Shown piece after piece: positions 46,466 to 58,232 of a stretch of 64,000 nt of DNA. The stretch is taken from positions 42,819,456-42,883,455 of the forward strand of contig NC_133529.1 in the NCBI RefSeq assembly GCF_048544455.1, written 5' to 3'. The translations under genes were made by a program, and so were the position numbers. Every line of letters starts with the position of its first letter. The first letter of the stretch is position 1. The notes under the pieces were generated by a model. The model ran no database searches. It was not told the origin of the DNA and worked only from the letters and a program-made list of their open reading frames with translations. The stretch is from Silene latifolia (taxonomy: Eukaryota; Streptophyta; Magnoliopsida; Caryophyllales; Caryophyllaceae).

Positions 46466-47380
46466 AATAATTACCAGGAAAGGATGCCAATCTTGTAGAA
46501 TATGTGCCATAAATTTGAGGCTATTACCAAAATGTGGTGTTGTCTTTGATTTGGCTGACGAGCAATATACGACACCATCTCCATCATCTATCTAATTGTA
46601 CAGCATTTGAGAGATCATCTACAACACCACCACCACCTCCATGATATAACAAGGGTTTGTGTATTAGAGGGCTTTTATACCCCTCTATCGTGTTATTTAT
46701 ATATTCTTCCCCATTTGCGTATGTTTTGCCTAGTTTTGCGTATGTTTTGCCTAGTTGGCTAGGAATTCATATATGGGTATGTAGAGTTTGGTCCAGGCTG
46801 CCCAGGTTGGCTAGTTGTAGGGATTGGTGAAATGCCTTCTCTTGTGGCAGTTTCTGATCACTGTTATTCAACTCTTTGGGGACTAGATTCATACATTGAT
46901 TGTAACATTTGTATCAAATTATTTATATATCAACCTAGATTCCTTTTTTTTTTTTTGGTTATGAACCTATATACTTACTTGAATGGGGAGTTCCAAATTA
47001 CAAATTGGGTTCATAATTTGAATTCGATGTATGCAATCTTACCGCTTTTTACAAAGCACAGATTTTATTTGAAGGATACCTAAAATATCAGCAATGCCTT
47101 GATTTTTAATAATTTGTAAATGTGTTTTTGCGTTAGGTTAGCTACGTATTTGCAAAAATTATAAAAGTTAGATATTTTTAACTCACATGAATATGTCTCG
47201 ATTGTGAATAGTGTACAAAAGTGAAAACATGGATGTCTGAATATGTCTCGGAAAACATGAATGTCTGAATCTGATTTAAACAGTTGCAAGCTTGTTTTGT
47301 TCTTAGATGAAAACAAAATAAATGATAACTTCCTAGCTTGAGAGTTGAGACCTCGAGTCACATCTCACTAAATCTAGTGT
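46466..47380. other. Gap between the two convergent genes
   Basis: Holds the 3' untranslated regions of the kinase (plus strand) and the methyltransferase (minus strand). A degenerate piece resembling the interior of the Stowaway MITE at 30773 (AATTATAAAAGTTAGATATTTTT, GTGAATAGTGTACAAAAG) lies near 47155-47230. No other gene. Confidence 0.6.
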
Positions 47381-49895
47381 CTATTTCTTCTTAAAAAGGA
47401 AATGAGCAACCATCCATTCTTCACCATTGTTATACCCGAATAGCTCCGCCACTGAAATGAAAAACGTCCTCCAGTACACTGTCCACTTGATGGCGGAATC
47501 CTTGCCGTAGGTTGACTCCATTATCGGCTTAATCAAACCCATGTTTTGGTCCATTCGTTTCAGCCACTCTTCGCTGGAAGATGTGTTGCAAGATGTTAGT
47601 TTAAGCTGAGACTCAAGCTTACTGTACTACAAAAGTCAAGACTGTAAGTAACTATATAAACCGTTGATTTTTTTGGCTCACCTTGTTTGAGCATAATGTT
47701 TTCCATTCACAAGCCAATGGTTTACAACAGAAACATCATCCTGCCATCACAATCACTAATTCATTAGAAACGCGACATTATATACGACTTTATTGTTCTC
47801 TGTCTATGTCGGGTTGTTCTAAATGATAGGTTCCTTTCGATCATTACTACAACGAAGTTTTAGTACCAAAATAATTTCGGGTTGATTAAATTAATCGGTA
47901 CCTTTCTTAATGTAAAACCTTCAAACCTATCCATAGTGTTCTTAATTGAACTACCAAATAGAATCCATAAAAATGGAATGACAGTTGGTCAAATTTTCAT
48001 ATTTCTGCCATAATATCACTCATTATAAACTCACTTGGAAGTACAGGAGAAGGTTTGCTGCTGGCATAGTCCCGCCGGTAAAGAAGTAGCGAGTTATCCA
48101 GTCGTCCTCGTTAACGTCCTGCAAATGACAACCAAATTCAGATAACAGCTTCAAAATTAGTATCATCAAGTCGTTGGTTGAGACAATACCTCAAAGTGGT
48201 ATGCGAAGGTCTTGTGACAGAAATAGTGAACAAAAAGAAGGCCGTCAGGTTTCATCCAATTAGATATCTTCTTGAGAAGATCTCGGTAGTTCTTCATATG
48301 CTGTGAAATTGATAGACCCTAAGTTATAACAGGAAGCACATCTCTACACAAGCACAGTCTTTCTTTTTCATACCTCAAACATTTCAATGGAGAAAATCCG
48401 ATCATATGCTCCCTCCATCTCAAATGTACTTATGTCTGCCACTATGATCTCCACATTCTGCAGTTTAAGTTCCCTGCAGCACATTATTGCAAATAGCTCA
48501 GATGATTTAACAAGACCGACTTGACCAAGCACACGAGTTGAAGCATAGGGTATAGCTGTGCACACTGAATGCAGAGCCTTTTACTACGGTGTTCCATTAG
48601 GTTAACCCAGACTTTAGGACCCCAATTAAGAGTGCGTTTTGCTATATTTAGCTCGTGTGTAAAAAAATACGGAGTAGAATATTATGAGTTTGCATCTACA
48701 TATTTTTTTTTGTTGGACCATCCTAAAACCATTTGGAGAACCAACTTCATAGCTTCTGCACAGATCCCGTAACTGATGGTGCTGAGAATGAGGTTGTCTC
48801 CGGTTAAACCATAATGAGTGTGTCGAGAATGATACTTGAGATTACAAGAAATAGTATATTGAGTCACTTTGTTGTATTCCAAAACCCAAAAACTAATGAG
48901 TTAGGCTTGATCGAAAGTGGAAAAGGCATTGTACTTGACATAAGAAGATTTCAGCTTGAATATAGAAGTTTATGATCAGAAGACAGACCTGCACTGGTCC
49001 TCGATATGAGCTTTCTGTGTCACTGAATTGCAAATACCAGTGACTTGACAGTTACTGTACTTGTTGGCGATGTACAAACTGAGTGAACCCCAACCACATC
49101 CCACATCAAGAACAGTATGACCGTCTTTTATCTCCGACCTTTGACAATATAGATCTAACATGGCCTTCTCTGCGTCATCTAAGCTCGTCTTTTTATCAGC
49201 AAAGTAACAGGAACTGCAACCAAGAGGCAGAGGCACTTAAATGCATAACAACATCAACATCATTACCCCCAGTTCCTGTAAATCGAGGGTAGGAAAGGGC
49301 TTGGAAATGAAAATGGAAATATCAACAAATACAACCGCTTAGCCCAAGATGAAATTTGAATTGCAAAATGGAAATGGTTAAAAGGCTTTGATAATGAGAA
49401 AGATTGAACCTGTACTTGAAATGGTGTCCTAATACAAGGTTGAAGAAGGAAGTAGGAAGTTCATAATGTTGTTCTTTTGCTTTATCAGTTTGAATTGCAA
49501 TTGGCATTTCTCTCAAAGCTGAAACAAAGGTTTGATTCCAAGTTAAGAATGAAAACATGAACAAATATTCGAGGGAACCATATCCACACTCTACTCAGAT
49601 AATCATTTATGGGGCCCGCCCCTAGCTAAATAAATGTTAACATTACTGCATTCTCAGTGTGCGACTCGATAGTAAAAAAAATAAGAGAAAGAGAGGCAGA
49701 GAAATTACAGTGAGCAAAGAGTAGAAGGTCAGAGAGTTGAGCATCAGAGGTGGGTTTGTAACCGGAACGTAAGCGAGAGGACAAGAGAAGGCGGGTGAGC
49801 CTCCTAATGACAGCATCAGGCAACAGATTTCTTTCAAGAGAACCAAGCATTAGCTTCACTGTTGCTTCATATGGCATTTTCAGTACTCCCTCCAT
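47381..49895 (-). CDS. Coclaurine N-methyltransferase-like SAM-dependent methyltransferase (CFA-synthase family)
   Basis: Eight exons on the minus strand: 49895-49709, 49518-49410, 49213-48989, 48473-48374, 48300-48190, 48118-48035, 47740-47682 and 47573-47381. All introns are GT-AG and the frame closes at 1068 nt (355 aa), the length I recall for plant coclaurine N-methyltransferase-like proteins. The N-terminal helical part includes LERNLLPDAVIRRLTRLLL. It is followed by EQHYELPTSFFNLVLG, the SAM-binding loop VLDVGCGWGSLSLY (133-146), and SIEMFEH, whose E204, E207 and H208 coincide with residues I recall as catalytic in Coptis CNMT. The C-terminus reads WTVYWRTFFIS...AHFLFKKK. The start was chosen at MEGVLKMPYEA; an in-frame ATG 10 codons upstream (49925) is possible. 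Family members N-methylate benzylisoquinoline-type amines, but most plants carry homologues of unknown substrate. Intact; convergent with the kinase gene. Confidence 0.92.
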
Positions 49896-50206
49896 TTTTC
49901 TTAGCTTCCTGCTTGATGGATACACTTTTGTTTTAAGATTTCCAAATATTACTAATTTATTTAAACCAACATTACATTACTACCTATTCATATCTCTTTT
50001 CTTATCTTTTCATGATTATTTATTTTTAGATGTAATGAAATTTCCCATGCTTCATTCTTCACTCTCCATTTCTTTAAGCTAAGCAACTAACGGTCACAGT
50101 CAGGCCACGTTCTTTGGGTAACCAACGTTTTCTTTCTTTCTTTCTTTCTTTCTTTTTTTTTTTTTTTTAAAGAAATGAGAGGAGGTTCAATTTGTCATAT
50201 TTTTGT
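49896..50206. other. Upstream region of the methyltransferase gene
   Basis: AT-rich, with CTCCCTCCATTTTTC at 49885-49899 resembling a Stowaway end overlapping the start codon region, and a (TTTC)n stretch at 50128-50152. No other gene. The promoter presumably lies here, but no element can be singled out. Confidence 0.4.
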
Positions 50207-51044
50207 GGTTTTTTTTGGTCAAACACAATTTTTAAAAAACCTTTTTTTTTGGAAACACCACCTTTAAAAAAAAAATTTGTCAAACACAATCTTTAATATT
50301 TTTTTGGTCAAACATGACTTTTTGGCCGCATTCTGACTACTTGCGATGGGATGACTTTCAGTCTATATTTGAGATAACAAACGAAGTCAGTTTGAGGTGT
50401 TCTTGGACTCCTTGGAAATGTGGGAGTACAGGCTTTATAGGAGTTGTCAACACGGTGGCCAAAGGTGACCTTATGTGGGGTCAATTGGTGCGTAAAGTAA
50501 GGTTGGTCAGAGAAAGGGTTAGAAGTTTAGGTTTACAGCGGGTTGTTAGAGGGGTTTTCAAGGGTCTTTTAATGGGGTTATGATGTTTGGTTTTGTCTGA
50601 AATTTGGTATGTAGGTTGACGGGAGTGCAGGGTATGTCGTAGTTGTGTTGTTTGTGGTGGTCGTTGGTTACAAGTGGTAGTTCAAGAAGAGTGAATTTAC
50701 CCACGGAAAAATCCTAATTTGTCTTACATCAACCCCATGTGACCAACCTTACTTTACACACCAATTTACCCCACATAAAGCCACCTTTGACCACCGTGTT
50801 GACAACCGCTGGAAATCCTGTACTCCCACCTTTCCAACGAGTTCAAGAACACCTCAAACCGACCTCGTTTGCTATCTCAAACATCGATTGAAAGTCACCC
50901 CATTATAAGTGCTCAAACTTTGCCCAAAATGTCGTGTTTGACGAAATTTTTTTTTATTAAAGGTTGTGTTTGATAAACTTTTTTTTTAAAGGTGGTGTTT
51001 GGAAAAAAAAAATTTTAAAGGTTGTGTTTGACAAAAAAAAACCC
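50207..51044. mobile_element. Fold-back MULE (non-autonomous Mutator-like element)
   Basis: Two arms of about 300 bp (50207-50508 and 50741-51044) are inverted copies of each other, about 85-90% alike by eye, around a 230-bp spacer. The arms start GGTTTTTTTTGGTCAAACAC. A 9-bp direct repeat flanks the element, TATTTTTGT (50198-50206) and TATTCTTGT (51045-51053), with one mismatch. Long inverted ends plus a 9-bp duplication are the MULE signature. No transposase. The open frame across the left arm is not a gene. Confidence 0.85.
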
Positions 51045-51053
51045 TATTCTTGT

Positions 51054-51475
51054 AAGACATGTTAAATATTAGAGGTGTCAGATGGGTCGGGTATAGGTCA
51101 GATTATTTCGGATTTGTCATACATTTTGGGTCGGGTTTCTGATCAATTTCGAATAATATTTTATCGGGTCACTTCTGGCTGTGTCACTTTCGGATATGCC
51201 TCATTTTGGGTTGAGTCGTTTTTGGTTAATGGCTAAAACACTTTAGTTGGGTATGTTTGACCTACTTATTGAAAATGCGTTTTTGTTTTTTAAGCTTAAT
51301 TTTAAAAGTGCTTTTTGAAAGCAGAAGTACCAAATTGCTGCCTCTATTTTTAAGGGCAAAAGGATGAATTTTTGGTTTTTGAGAAATTTTTTTTAGCTTT
51401 CAAAAAATGATGTGTTCGGCCAAAAAGTATTTTAAGTCCAAACACACTTTTTAAGTCAAGCCAAACACACATCTA
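51054..51475. other. Intergenic, diffuse GGTCGGGT repeat
   Basis: TAGAGGTGTCAGATGGGTCG followed by loosely repeated GGTCGGGT/TTCGGGTCA motifs to about 51250, then AT-rich sequence. No gene. Confidence 0.4.
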
Positions 51476-52898
51476 GGAGTCGTTCGGTTACTACTTGAAA
51501 AACTCATCGCAGTACACTATTGACAGATATACCCCTCTCATTTCCTCTTCCATTTTCTCTCTCTAACTTCTCTCTAATATATTCTCTCTAATTTCACAAA
51601 CTCATTCTCCTCTAATTTCCACCAATGAACAAAATTTAAATTATACGCTAATCATGTACTACATTAACAAACTATTTCAAAACACAAATAATTATGTAAT
51701 ACGTTCATAAATTATCGTTAATAAATTATTTTCACACATATATTGGTTTCATAAACTTGCATTCTGGAAAAAAAAAACAAAATTACTATGCATAGTATAG
51801 TACAGTTTAACTCCCGACCACTAACCAAACCTACCACTCAACCACCCTCACCAACCTCTCCCTCCGGTGAACATCATCACCACCACTCGATCGCTCACCC
51901 TCAATCATTGCCAACTGACCAACCCACTACCGCCAACCCCATCACTATGTGAAAGTAAGAAGCCCTCAAAACCGTCTCCCTTAATGCCGCCCACCACATG
52001 CACTGATCGTACCGCGCCAGTGCCGCCTTTTCACTTGTCGGCCACTCATCCCACCAGTCCACCCGTGCAGCCCCTTAACCACCACACAAAACACTAAATT
52101 GACCAAACCCTAACCCACTCTAAATTAATCAAATTTTTTTTACCCAATTAGTTAAAGAAAACATTTGTTTGTCCGGTAATTGGCAATCAATAAATCAAAT
52201 AGATGTTTAACATACGAATTGAGATCCGCAATTGAATTGTTCAATTGATTTGAGAGATTTTATTTGTTTGGAATTGAGAAAATTACTTTATTGAGTTTTT
52301 TTTGGTTAAGGGTATGTAAATGGAAAAAATTGTGAAAAATGTACTATAATGAGTAAAAAACGTACTGCGAAAATAAATTACAAACAAGGTTGTTTGGTTG
52401 CCATTTTTTGGGGGAGAATGTAGGAATTGGAACTTCTAGAAATTTCCAATGGCTACATAATGTGGGAGGTGGCTTACCTACTCCTGCCTTGGTCATTGGA
52501 AGTTCCTGCGAAATTTAATTTCTTCATGGGCAATCAAACGATTTTGCCGAATTCACCCGAATTGGATGATAGAACTTGCTCCCTCCATACCACACCAATG
52601 GTAACATTGAGAATTTTGACACTATTCATGGTCGTAGAGAATCTTCGATATTATTCTTAATCTATAAGACAAAATATGGTCATGTGTGATCTTGTTTGAT
52701 TTATCGTCATGAGTGCTATAAAAATATCAAATTTTTATAATTTTTAATAATGTATAACGAAAGATATTCACGTTGCAAAACGTGTCTCGACAAGTGTGAA
52801 AAAGTCAATGTTACCATTGGTGTGGTATGGAGGGAGTAATTCCTATGAATTGAAAGTTCCTAGGAACTTGAAGTTCCTTAATCAACCAAACAGACTCC
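51476..52898. mobile_element. Possible Tourist-like element containing a Stowaway MITE
   Basis: The left end GGAGTCGTTCGGTTACTACT and right end (reverse complement) GGAGTCTGTTTGGTTGATTA are alike, flanked by CTA/TTA. It contains short non-conserved frames only, including a Pro/Thr-rich one at 51867-52097 that I do not take for a gene. A second Tourist-like start (GGTTGTTTGGTTGCC, about 52387) inside it means this could instead be two elements. Confidence 0.3.
52579..52836. mobile_element. Stowaway-family MITE, copy 1
   Basis: Perfect inverted ends of about 32 bp beginning CTCCCTCCATACCACACCAA. TA follows the right end. It shares its interior (CTATAAGACAAAATATGGTC, GATTTATCGTCATGA, CTCGACAAGTGTGA) with copy 2 at 54274. 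258 bp. Confidence 0.88.
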
Positions 52899-52901
52899 TT
52901 A

Positions 52902-54273
52902 GTACTATTTTAATTGATAACAATAATCCAAACTATTGGCCTCATTCTCAAAATAATCCTAATTAAGATTTATCCTACAATAAACTCAGCTTTTGATACT
53001 ATGTTCTTAAAACAATCTAAGTGACTGCTTACTGGTTTAATAGGTCATTTATTTCTTTACTTTGAAAATATTTCGGGCAATATAAAATTGACATATCTAA
53101 GATTCTCCTCTATAATTATTCATCAATCCAACCACCACTCCGCCACCGGATTTCAACACCTTATCCTCATCACCGGCGACTACCACTATTCCCCAACATT
53201 AACACTATCACAAAGCCCCACCAATTGAACCATCACAACAATCATCTCTATGTCGGAGTCGAACTAAAATACCTCAATTATAAAGTAAACAAGACGAGGA
53301 ACTTGGGAATTTTGGGAACTTGCTCAGTTTTTGTTGTTGAATTTGATTTATGGTTTTGTTTGGTTGAAAATTTGGATTATGGTTTACGGTCGGGGAGTTC
53401 AATATTTCTGGGGTTGTCTATGTTTTTAGACATAGGATTAGGGATTTCTCTGAGGTTAAACAAAAAATATTGACATAGCTCCTCACCATTCACCCACCTG
53501 ACACCACCAACTACAGCGCGTACCACCTGTCATCAATTAACCACCCGCGAAACCACAACCCAACATAGCCAACCACCATAAAATGCCAACACACGAGCAG
53601 ATCTAGAATTATAAAGATGGTAAAGATAAAAGTGATGCTCAAGATTGTTATTTGGAATTAATTTGTAAAGATTATCATAATTAGTGGAAGACGAAGAAGA
53701 ATCAATGGAAATACAAGAGTAATCATTACCACGAGTGTTTATGTTTGAAGGGGAGGGGCTGTCATATTCACTCATTCACTTGTTTTGATTCACTTCATCA
53801 TTAATGAAACAGTAGATAGATTGGAGTATTTTATCTATGAAGGGGAGGGATGTCAGATTTGATTTTTCTGACTTTTATATTCTATGAAAAACTTGATCGA
53901 CTACTGGAATTTAGTCCTAACACTCTTTATAACTAGGTGATCGTAAAGAAGAGCTGGTAAGAAAATAAAGGAAGAATTTTGGAAATTAATGGAGGAAGAA
54001 ATTAATTGAAAGAAGTAAATGGGAAAGTTATGTTGGTAATGATAATGAAGAAGATGAAGATTGGCTTAAGAAAATGAAGGTAACCCACAAAAGTTTTCTA
54101 TTAACCGGTAATAACAAGTGACTAGTAAGACAGAAGCAATAGAAGATAAATGAGAGATAAAATCAGATTATTTTGGGTTACACAATAGCTTGGATTATTT
54201 TGAGAAGGTCGGTGATAGTTTGGATTATTCCCGTCAAATAACCCTAAGAAATATTATCTTATAAATTTAACTG
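52902..54273. other. Intergenic region without recognised features
   Basis: AT-rich. Short frames at 53225-53473 and 53533-53775 resemble nothing known and have no gene context. Nothing else seen. Confidence 0.5.
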
Positions 54274-54530
54274 CTCTCTCCCATCCAAACCAAAAGTAAC
54301 ACTTGCTTTTTTGCACTATTCATGAATCGTATGGAATTTTTGATATTATTCTTAATCTATAAGACAAAATATAGTCATGTGAGATCTTGTTTGATTTATC
54401 GTCATGAATGCTATAAGAATATCAAATTTTTATAATTTTTAATAATGTGCAACTAAAGATATTCACGTTACAAAACGTACCTCGACAAGTGTGATAAAGT
54501 AACTGTTACCTTTGGTTTGGATGGGAGGGA
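54274..54530. mobile_element. Stowaway-family MITE, copy 2
   Basis: Same family as 52579-52836 by interior sequence. Its inverted ends (CTCTCTCCCATCCAAACC / TCCCTCCCATCCAAACC) differ from copy 1 yet still match each other. Confidence 0.82.
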
Positions 54531-55911
54531 ATATTTATTAGGAATTGATGTAACCAATGAAACCCTATTTTGATGCATATAACATTAATATGACTTAGTA
54601 CTTGTCGTTTCGGGTAATTTTGAATCACTTTAAGTCATTTTGAATCGAGTCAATTATGAGTCGGGTCTTTTCAGATCGGGTCATCTCGGATCGTGTCAAC
54701 ATTGGGTCAATCAAGGTTAGGGTCGGGTCGGATTCGGGTTTCGGGTCATATTCAGGTTAAGCAAGTTCGGGTCACTTTCGGGTCTCGGGTTAGCCTTATC
54801 GGGTCAAGTCATTCAGGTCGGGTCTATTAAATATCATTCCACGTGTTTATATTGCACAAATTTTTACTTTTTCCAATACGTTCTGCTTTTATCTTATTCA
54901 TCCTATATGGTATATTTGACCTATCTTAAGTTTAAGACGGGCAGTGTCCGATTCTTAAACAGAATTTGTGGACAAGTATAGAAGGAGTAGACTGAATGCG
55001 TTACATTTGATTCGAAAAAAACAATGAGGTGGCAACCGCGCGTTACATTTGATTCGGAAAAACAGTGAGGTGGCAACCGCGTCAGTGTAGCCGAGATTGG
55101 GTTAGATCGGTTCATATCAAGTCAACCTACCTTTTTGGGTCGAGTCAGGTTCGAGTCAAATTGTGCTCAAGTCGGATTATTCGGGTCGAATGATATATCA
55201 ACTGAATCGAATAAAGCTAAACTGAATTGAAATCAGCTGAAATTAAGCCAGAAAAAACAGAGCCTTCACTTTCATTTTGACCAATATCAAGCCTAATAAT
55301 TATCGGGTCATCAGTTTAATGGGATCCTATTTATTAAAGGAACAACCACAGTGCTGATGTCAATTTTTTCAAAGGTCAATTGTCTTTGCTAAATTTCAGA
55401 AGACACGTTCTTGAGATGGAATTAATTGAGCCATTTCATGCTTTCTCACTCTGAATATTTCAATTGATCATTTACAATACAAAGTTACAACTTCTTTAAT
55501 AATGAATGTAATTATAACTTAAATATATAAATTTAAGTTATAATATAAATATATAAAATAAAAAAATTAAACACTAATTAATTGTCAGCATTGTCCATAA
55601 ATTATTTCCAATACTAAATAATCTTATAATTCTGATGAATATAATGTCACAATACCCAGAAATTATGTTCCTAAATTATGTCCAAACACATCCCAGAAAT
55701 TAGAGAATAGCCGATAATTAATTGAAAGCCCGAAAAGGCCAAAACAAAACCCAGAGATGCATAAATCACACAAGTGAGAATATTGATAAAAAAAAGAATG
55801 AATAATTATTAAACCCATAAATTGAAAACTAAAACAAAGTAACTAATTTAAGACAAATATTTTGCAAATTCTTTTACTGGATGTATACCAAAAGAATAAA
55901 AGGACAACTAT
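54531..55911. other. Intergenic, with diffuse TCGGGTC repeats
   Basis: 54600-54830 and 55085-55200 hold degenerate TCGGGTCA/GGTCGGGT motifs. Two near-copies of a 40-50-bp unit containing GCGTTACATTTGATTCG and AGTGAGGTGGCAACCGCG lie at 55000-55080. The rest is AT-rich. No gene. Confidence 0.5.
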
Positions 55912-56147
55912 TGAAAAACTAAGTGACAAAGAACAGGAGATGAATAATGTGATTGTATTCTTATTGATGATGAAGAGATACAGAATACATTGTTTATATA
56001 CACCTAAAACGCAATATACACTTGCTAAAGACAAGCCTATAAACGTGGTAACAAATATACAATTAACTAAAATAGCTAAGATATATTTGACTCAATATTT
56101 GCACAATAATACTCCAATATGCGGATAATATTCCGCCATATCCTTCA
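55912..56147 (-). repeat. 3' LTR of the second copia element
   Basis: 236 bp, TGAAGGATAT...GTTTTTCA on the minus strand. Pairs with 60599-60834. Confidence 0.92.
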
Positions 56148-56157
56148 ATACTCCCGC

Positions 56158-58000
56158 TCAAGTTGGAGCACTTGGTAAGCTAATACCCAACTTGGATCTA
56201 AGAAAATGAAAAGCTTCTCCTCCTAACGCCTTTGTAAAGACGTCTGCCACTTGATCTTTACTCTGTATATAAGAAGTCAAAATAGTTTTATTCATAATGT
56301 AATGTCGTATAAAATGACAATCTACCTCGATATGCTTGGTGCAATCGTGAAATACCGGATTCTTAGCAATATTTAGGGCGGCTGTGTTGTCACAAAACAC
56401 TTCAATGGGTGTTCTATGGTTAAGTCCAAGTGACTTGAGAAAACATTTGAGCCGAATTACTTCACTAGTCACCGCACCTAGCGCACGATACTCCGCCTCT
56501 GCACTCAACTTGGCCACAGTCGTTTGCTTCCTAGCCTTCCACGAAATTGGCGAGTGTCCTAAGGTGACAAAGTATCCGGTCAATGACCTCCTTGTTAGTG
56601 GGAACCTTGCATAATCTGAGTCCGAGTAACCACGTAACAATAGATCATTATTACGTTCGATCACAATTCCCTTACCCGGGCTTCCTTTAATATACCGTAT
56701 AGTCCTTAATACCGCATCCAAATGTTCTTTCCTTGGGGCGTGCACAAATTGGCTTAATATATGGACTGCGTATACAAGGTCTGGCCTCGTTATTGTCAAG
56801 TACATGAGTCGTCCAATAAGGCGTCGATATTTCATTGGATCATGTAATAAGACTCCCTCTGCCAAAGCTAATTGGTGATTTGGTTGAATGGGTAAGTCGA
56901 TTGGCTTAGCTCCTTCCAAACCTGCCTCTTTTATAATTTCTAGAGCATATTTTCTTTGGTTAAGAAAAAGGCCTTTAGTTCCGGTTGCTACCTCAATTCC
57001 GAGAAAATATTTGAGTCTCCCAAGGTCTTTAATACCGAAACTACGATCAAGAAAAAGCTTGAGACGGTTGCTCCTCGCTATCACTTATAATTATCATATC
57101 ATCCACGTACACCAAAATCCCGATAAAAATTCCATCTTTATTATAAGTAAATAACGAGTAGTCAGCCACAGATTGAATGAAGCCATACCTTGTCAAAGAC
57201 TCCGTCAATTTAGCAAACCAATTCCGCGAAGCTTGCTTGAGCCCATATAACGACTTGGTTAGCTTACAAACTTTCGTTGATCCTTCCTTTTCGAAACCAG
57301 GTGGCATTCTCATATATACTTCCTCATCTAAATCACCGTGAAGGAATGCATTGTTGATGTCCAATTGAGTAATTGACCACCCTTTCTAAACAGCTACAGC
57401 AAGCAAACAACGGACACTTGTCATCTTTGCTACTGGTGCGAATGTTCCGTGATAATCCATGCCTTCAACTTGTGTGTATCCTTGCGCAACGAGCCTTGCT
57501 TTGTATCTTTCGATGGAGCCATCCGCCTTATACTTTACTTTGTAAGACCATCGACAACCAATTGGTCTTTTGCCTTTCGGAAGATCAACAATTTTCCATG
57601 TCCCATTTGCTTCAAGCGCATCAAATTCTTTTGCCATGGCCTGCTGCCACTCCCTTATTTTCGAAGCTTCATTGTAATTTCGTGGTTCTCGTATTGCATC
57701 CACTTTGGCGAAAAAGCTCCTGTAATTATCAAAAAAACAATTGGTAGTGACGTAATTAACCAAAGAATAACAAGTACCTTTCTCCTTGGGTGTGGATTGG
57801 GGCGAGTGAGCAGCAACAACCGGGTCTATGAGACGGGTTGATTTACAAACATAGTCCTTTTTCCAATAGGGGTCGAATTTTTGGCGAGCACCTCGTCCTT
57901 CTGTCGCTGTTTCAGACTGTATTTCAGTCGCTGTTTCTGGCCGTATTTCAGCAACATCCGGTTCTGTACCCTGCACAAACATCTCCCTGTCGAAATTCAT
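56158..58000 (-). pseudogene. Reverse transcriptase and RNase H region of the second copia element
   Basis: The reverse transcriptase begins near 57640 ([20 protein letters not shown]), with [11 protein letters not shown] and YVDDMIII further on. RNase H follows at 56700-56200 with SWKARKQTTVAKLSAEAEYR, the CDNTAALNIA block and KDQVADVFTKAL. Copia pol order. The frame has several breaks. Confidence 0.9.
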
Positions 58001-58232
58001 CTCATTCCCTTCATTATCTCCTGCCTCATTATCATTAGTTTCTGTTTCTTTTTCATTGACAACTGCTCATGACTAACAACAACACGTCGTCGAAAAATTG
58101 TGTTCCAGACTCATGAATGTGCTTAAGGTCTTGCTGATTCGTGGGTTGTGCATCAGTAAAGTGGAAAATGTTCTCATAAGAAATGACGTCTCTTGACTCA
58201 AAAATTTTCTTTTTCTTTAAATCGTAAACTTT

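Noticed and set aside
48569-48882. Short frames inside the methyltransferase gene
   Set aside because: They lie in the intron between exons 3 and 4; the spliced frame accounts for the locus.
50314-50583. 89-codon frame on the plus strand
   Set aside because: It lies in the left arm and spacer of the fold-back MULE, and its mirror in the right arm is not coding.
51867-52097. Pro/Thr/Ser-rich 76-codon frame
   Set aside because: Compositional open frame in C-rich DNA without any domain or splice context.
54921-55115. 64-codon minus-strand frame with an internal repeat
   Set aside because: It merely translates two near-copies of a 40-50-bp tandem unit.
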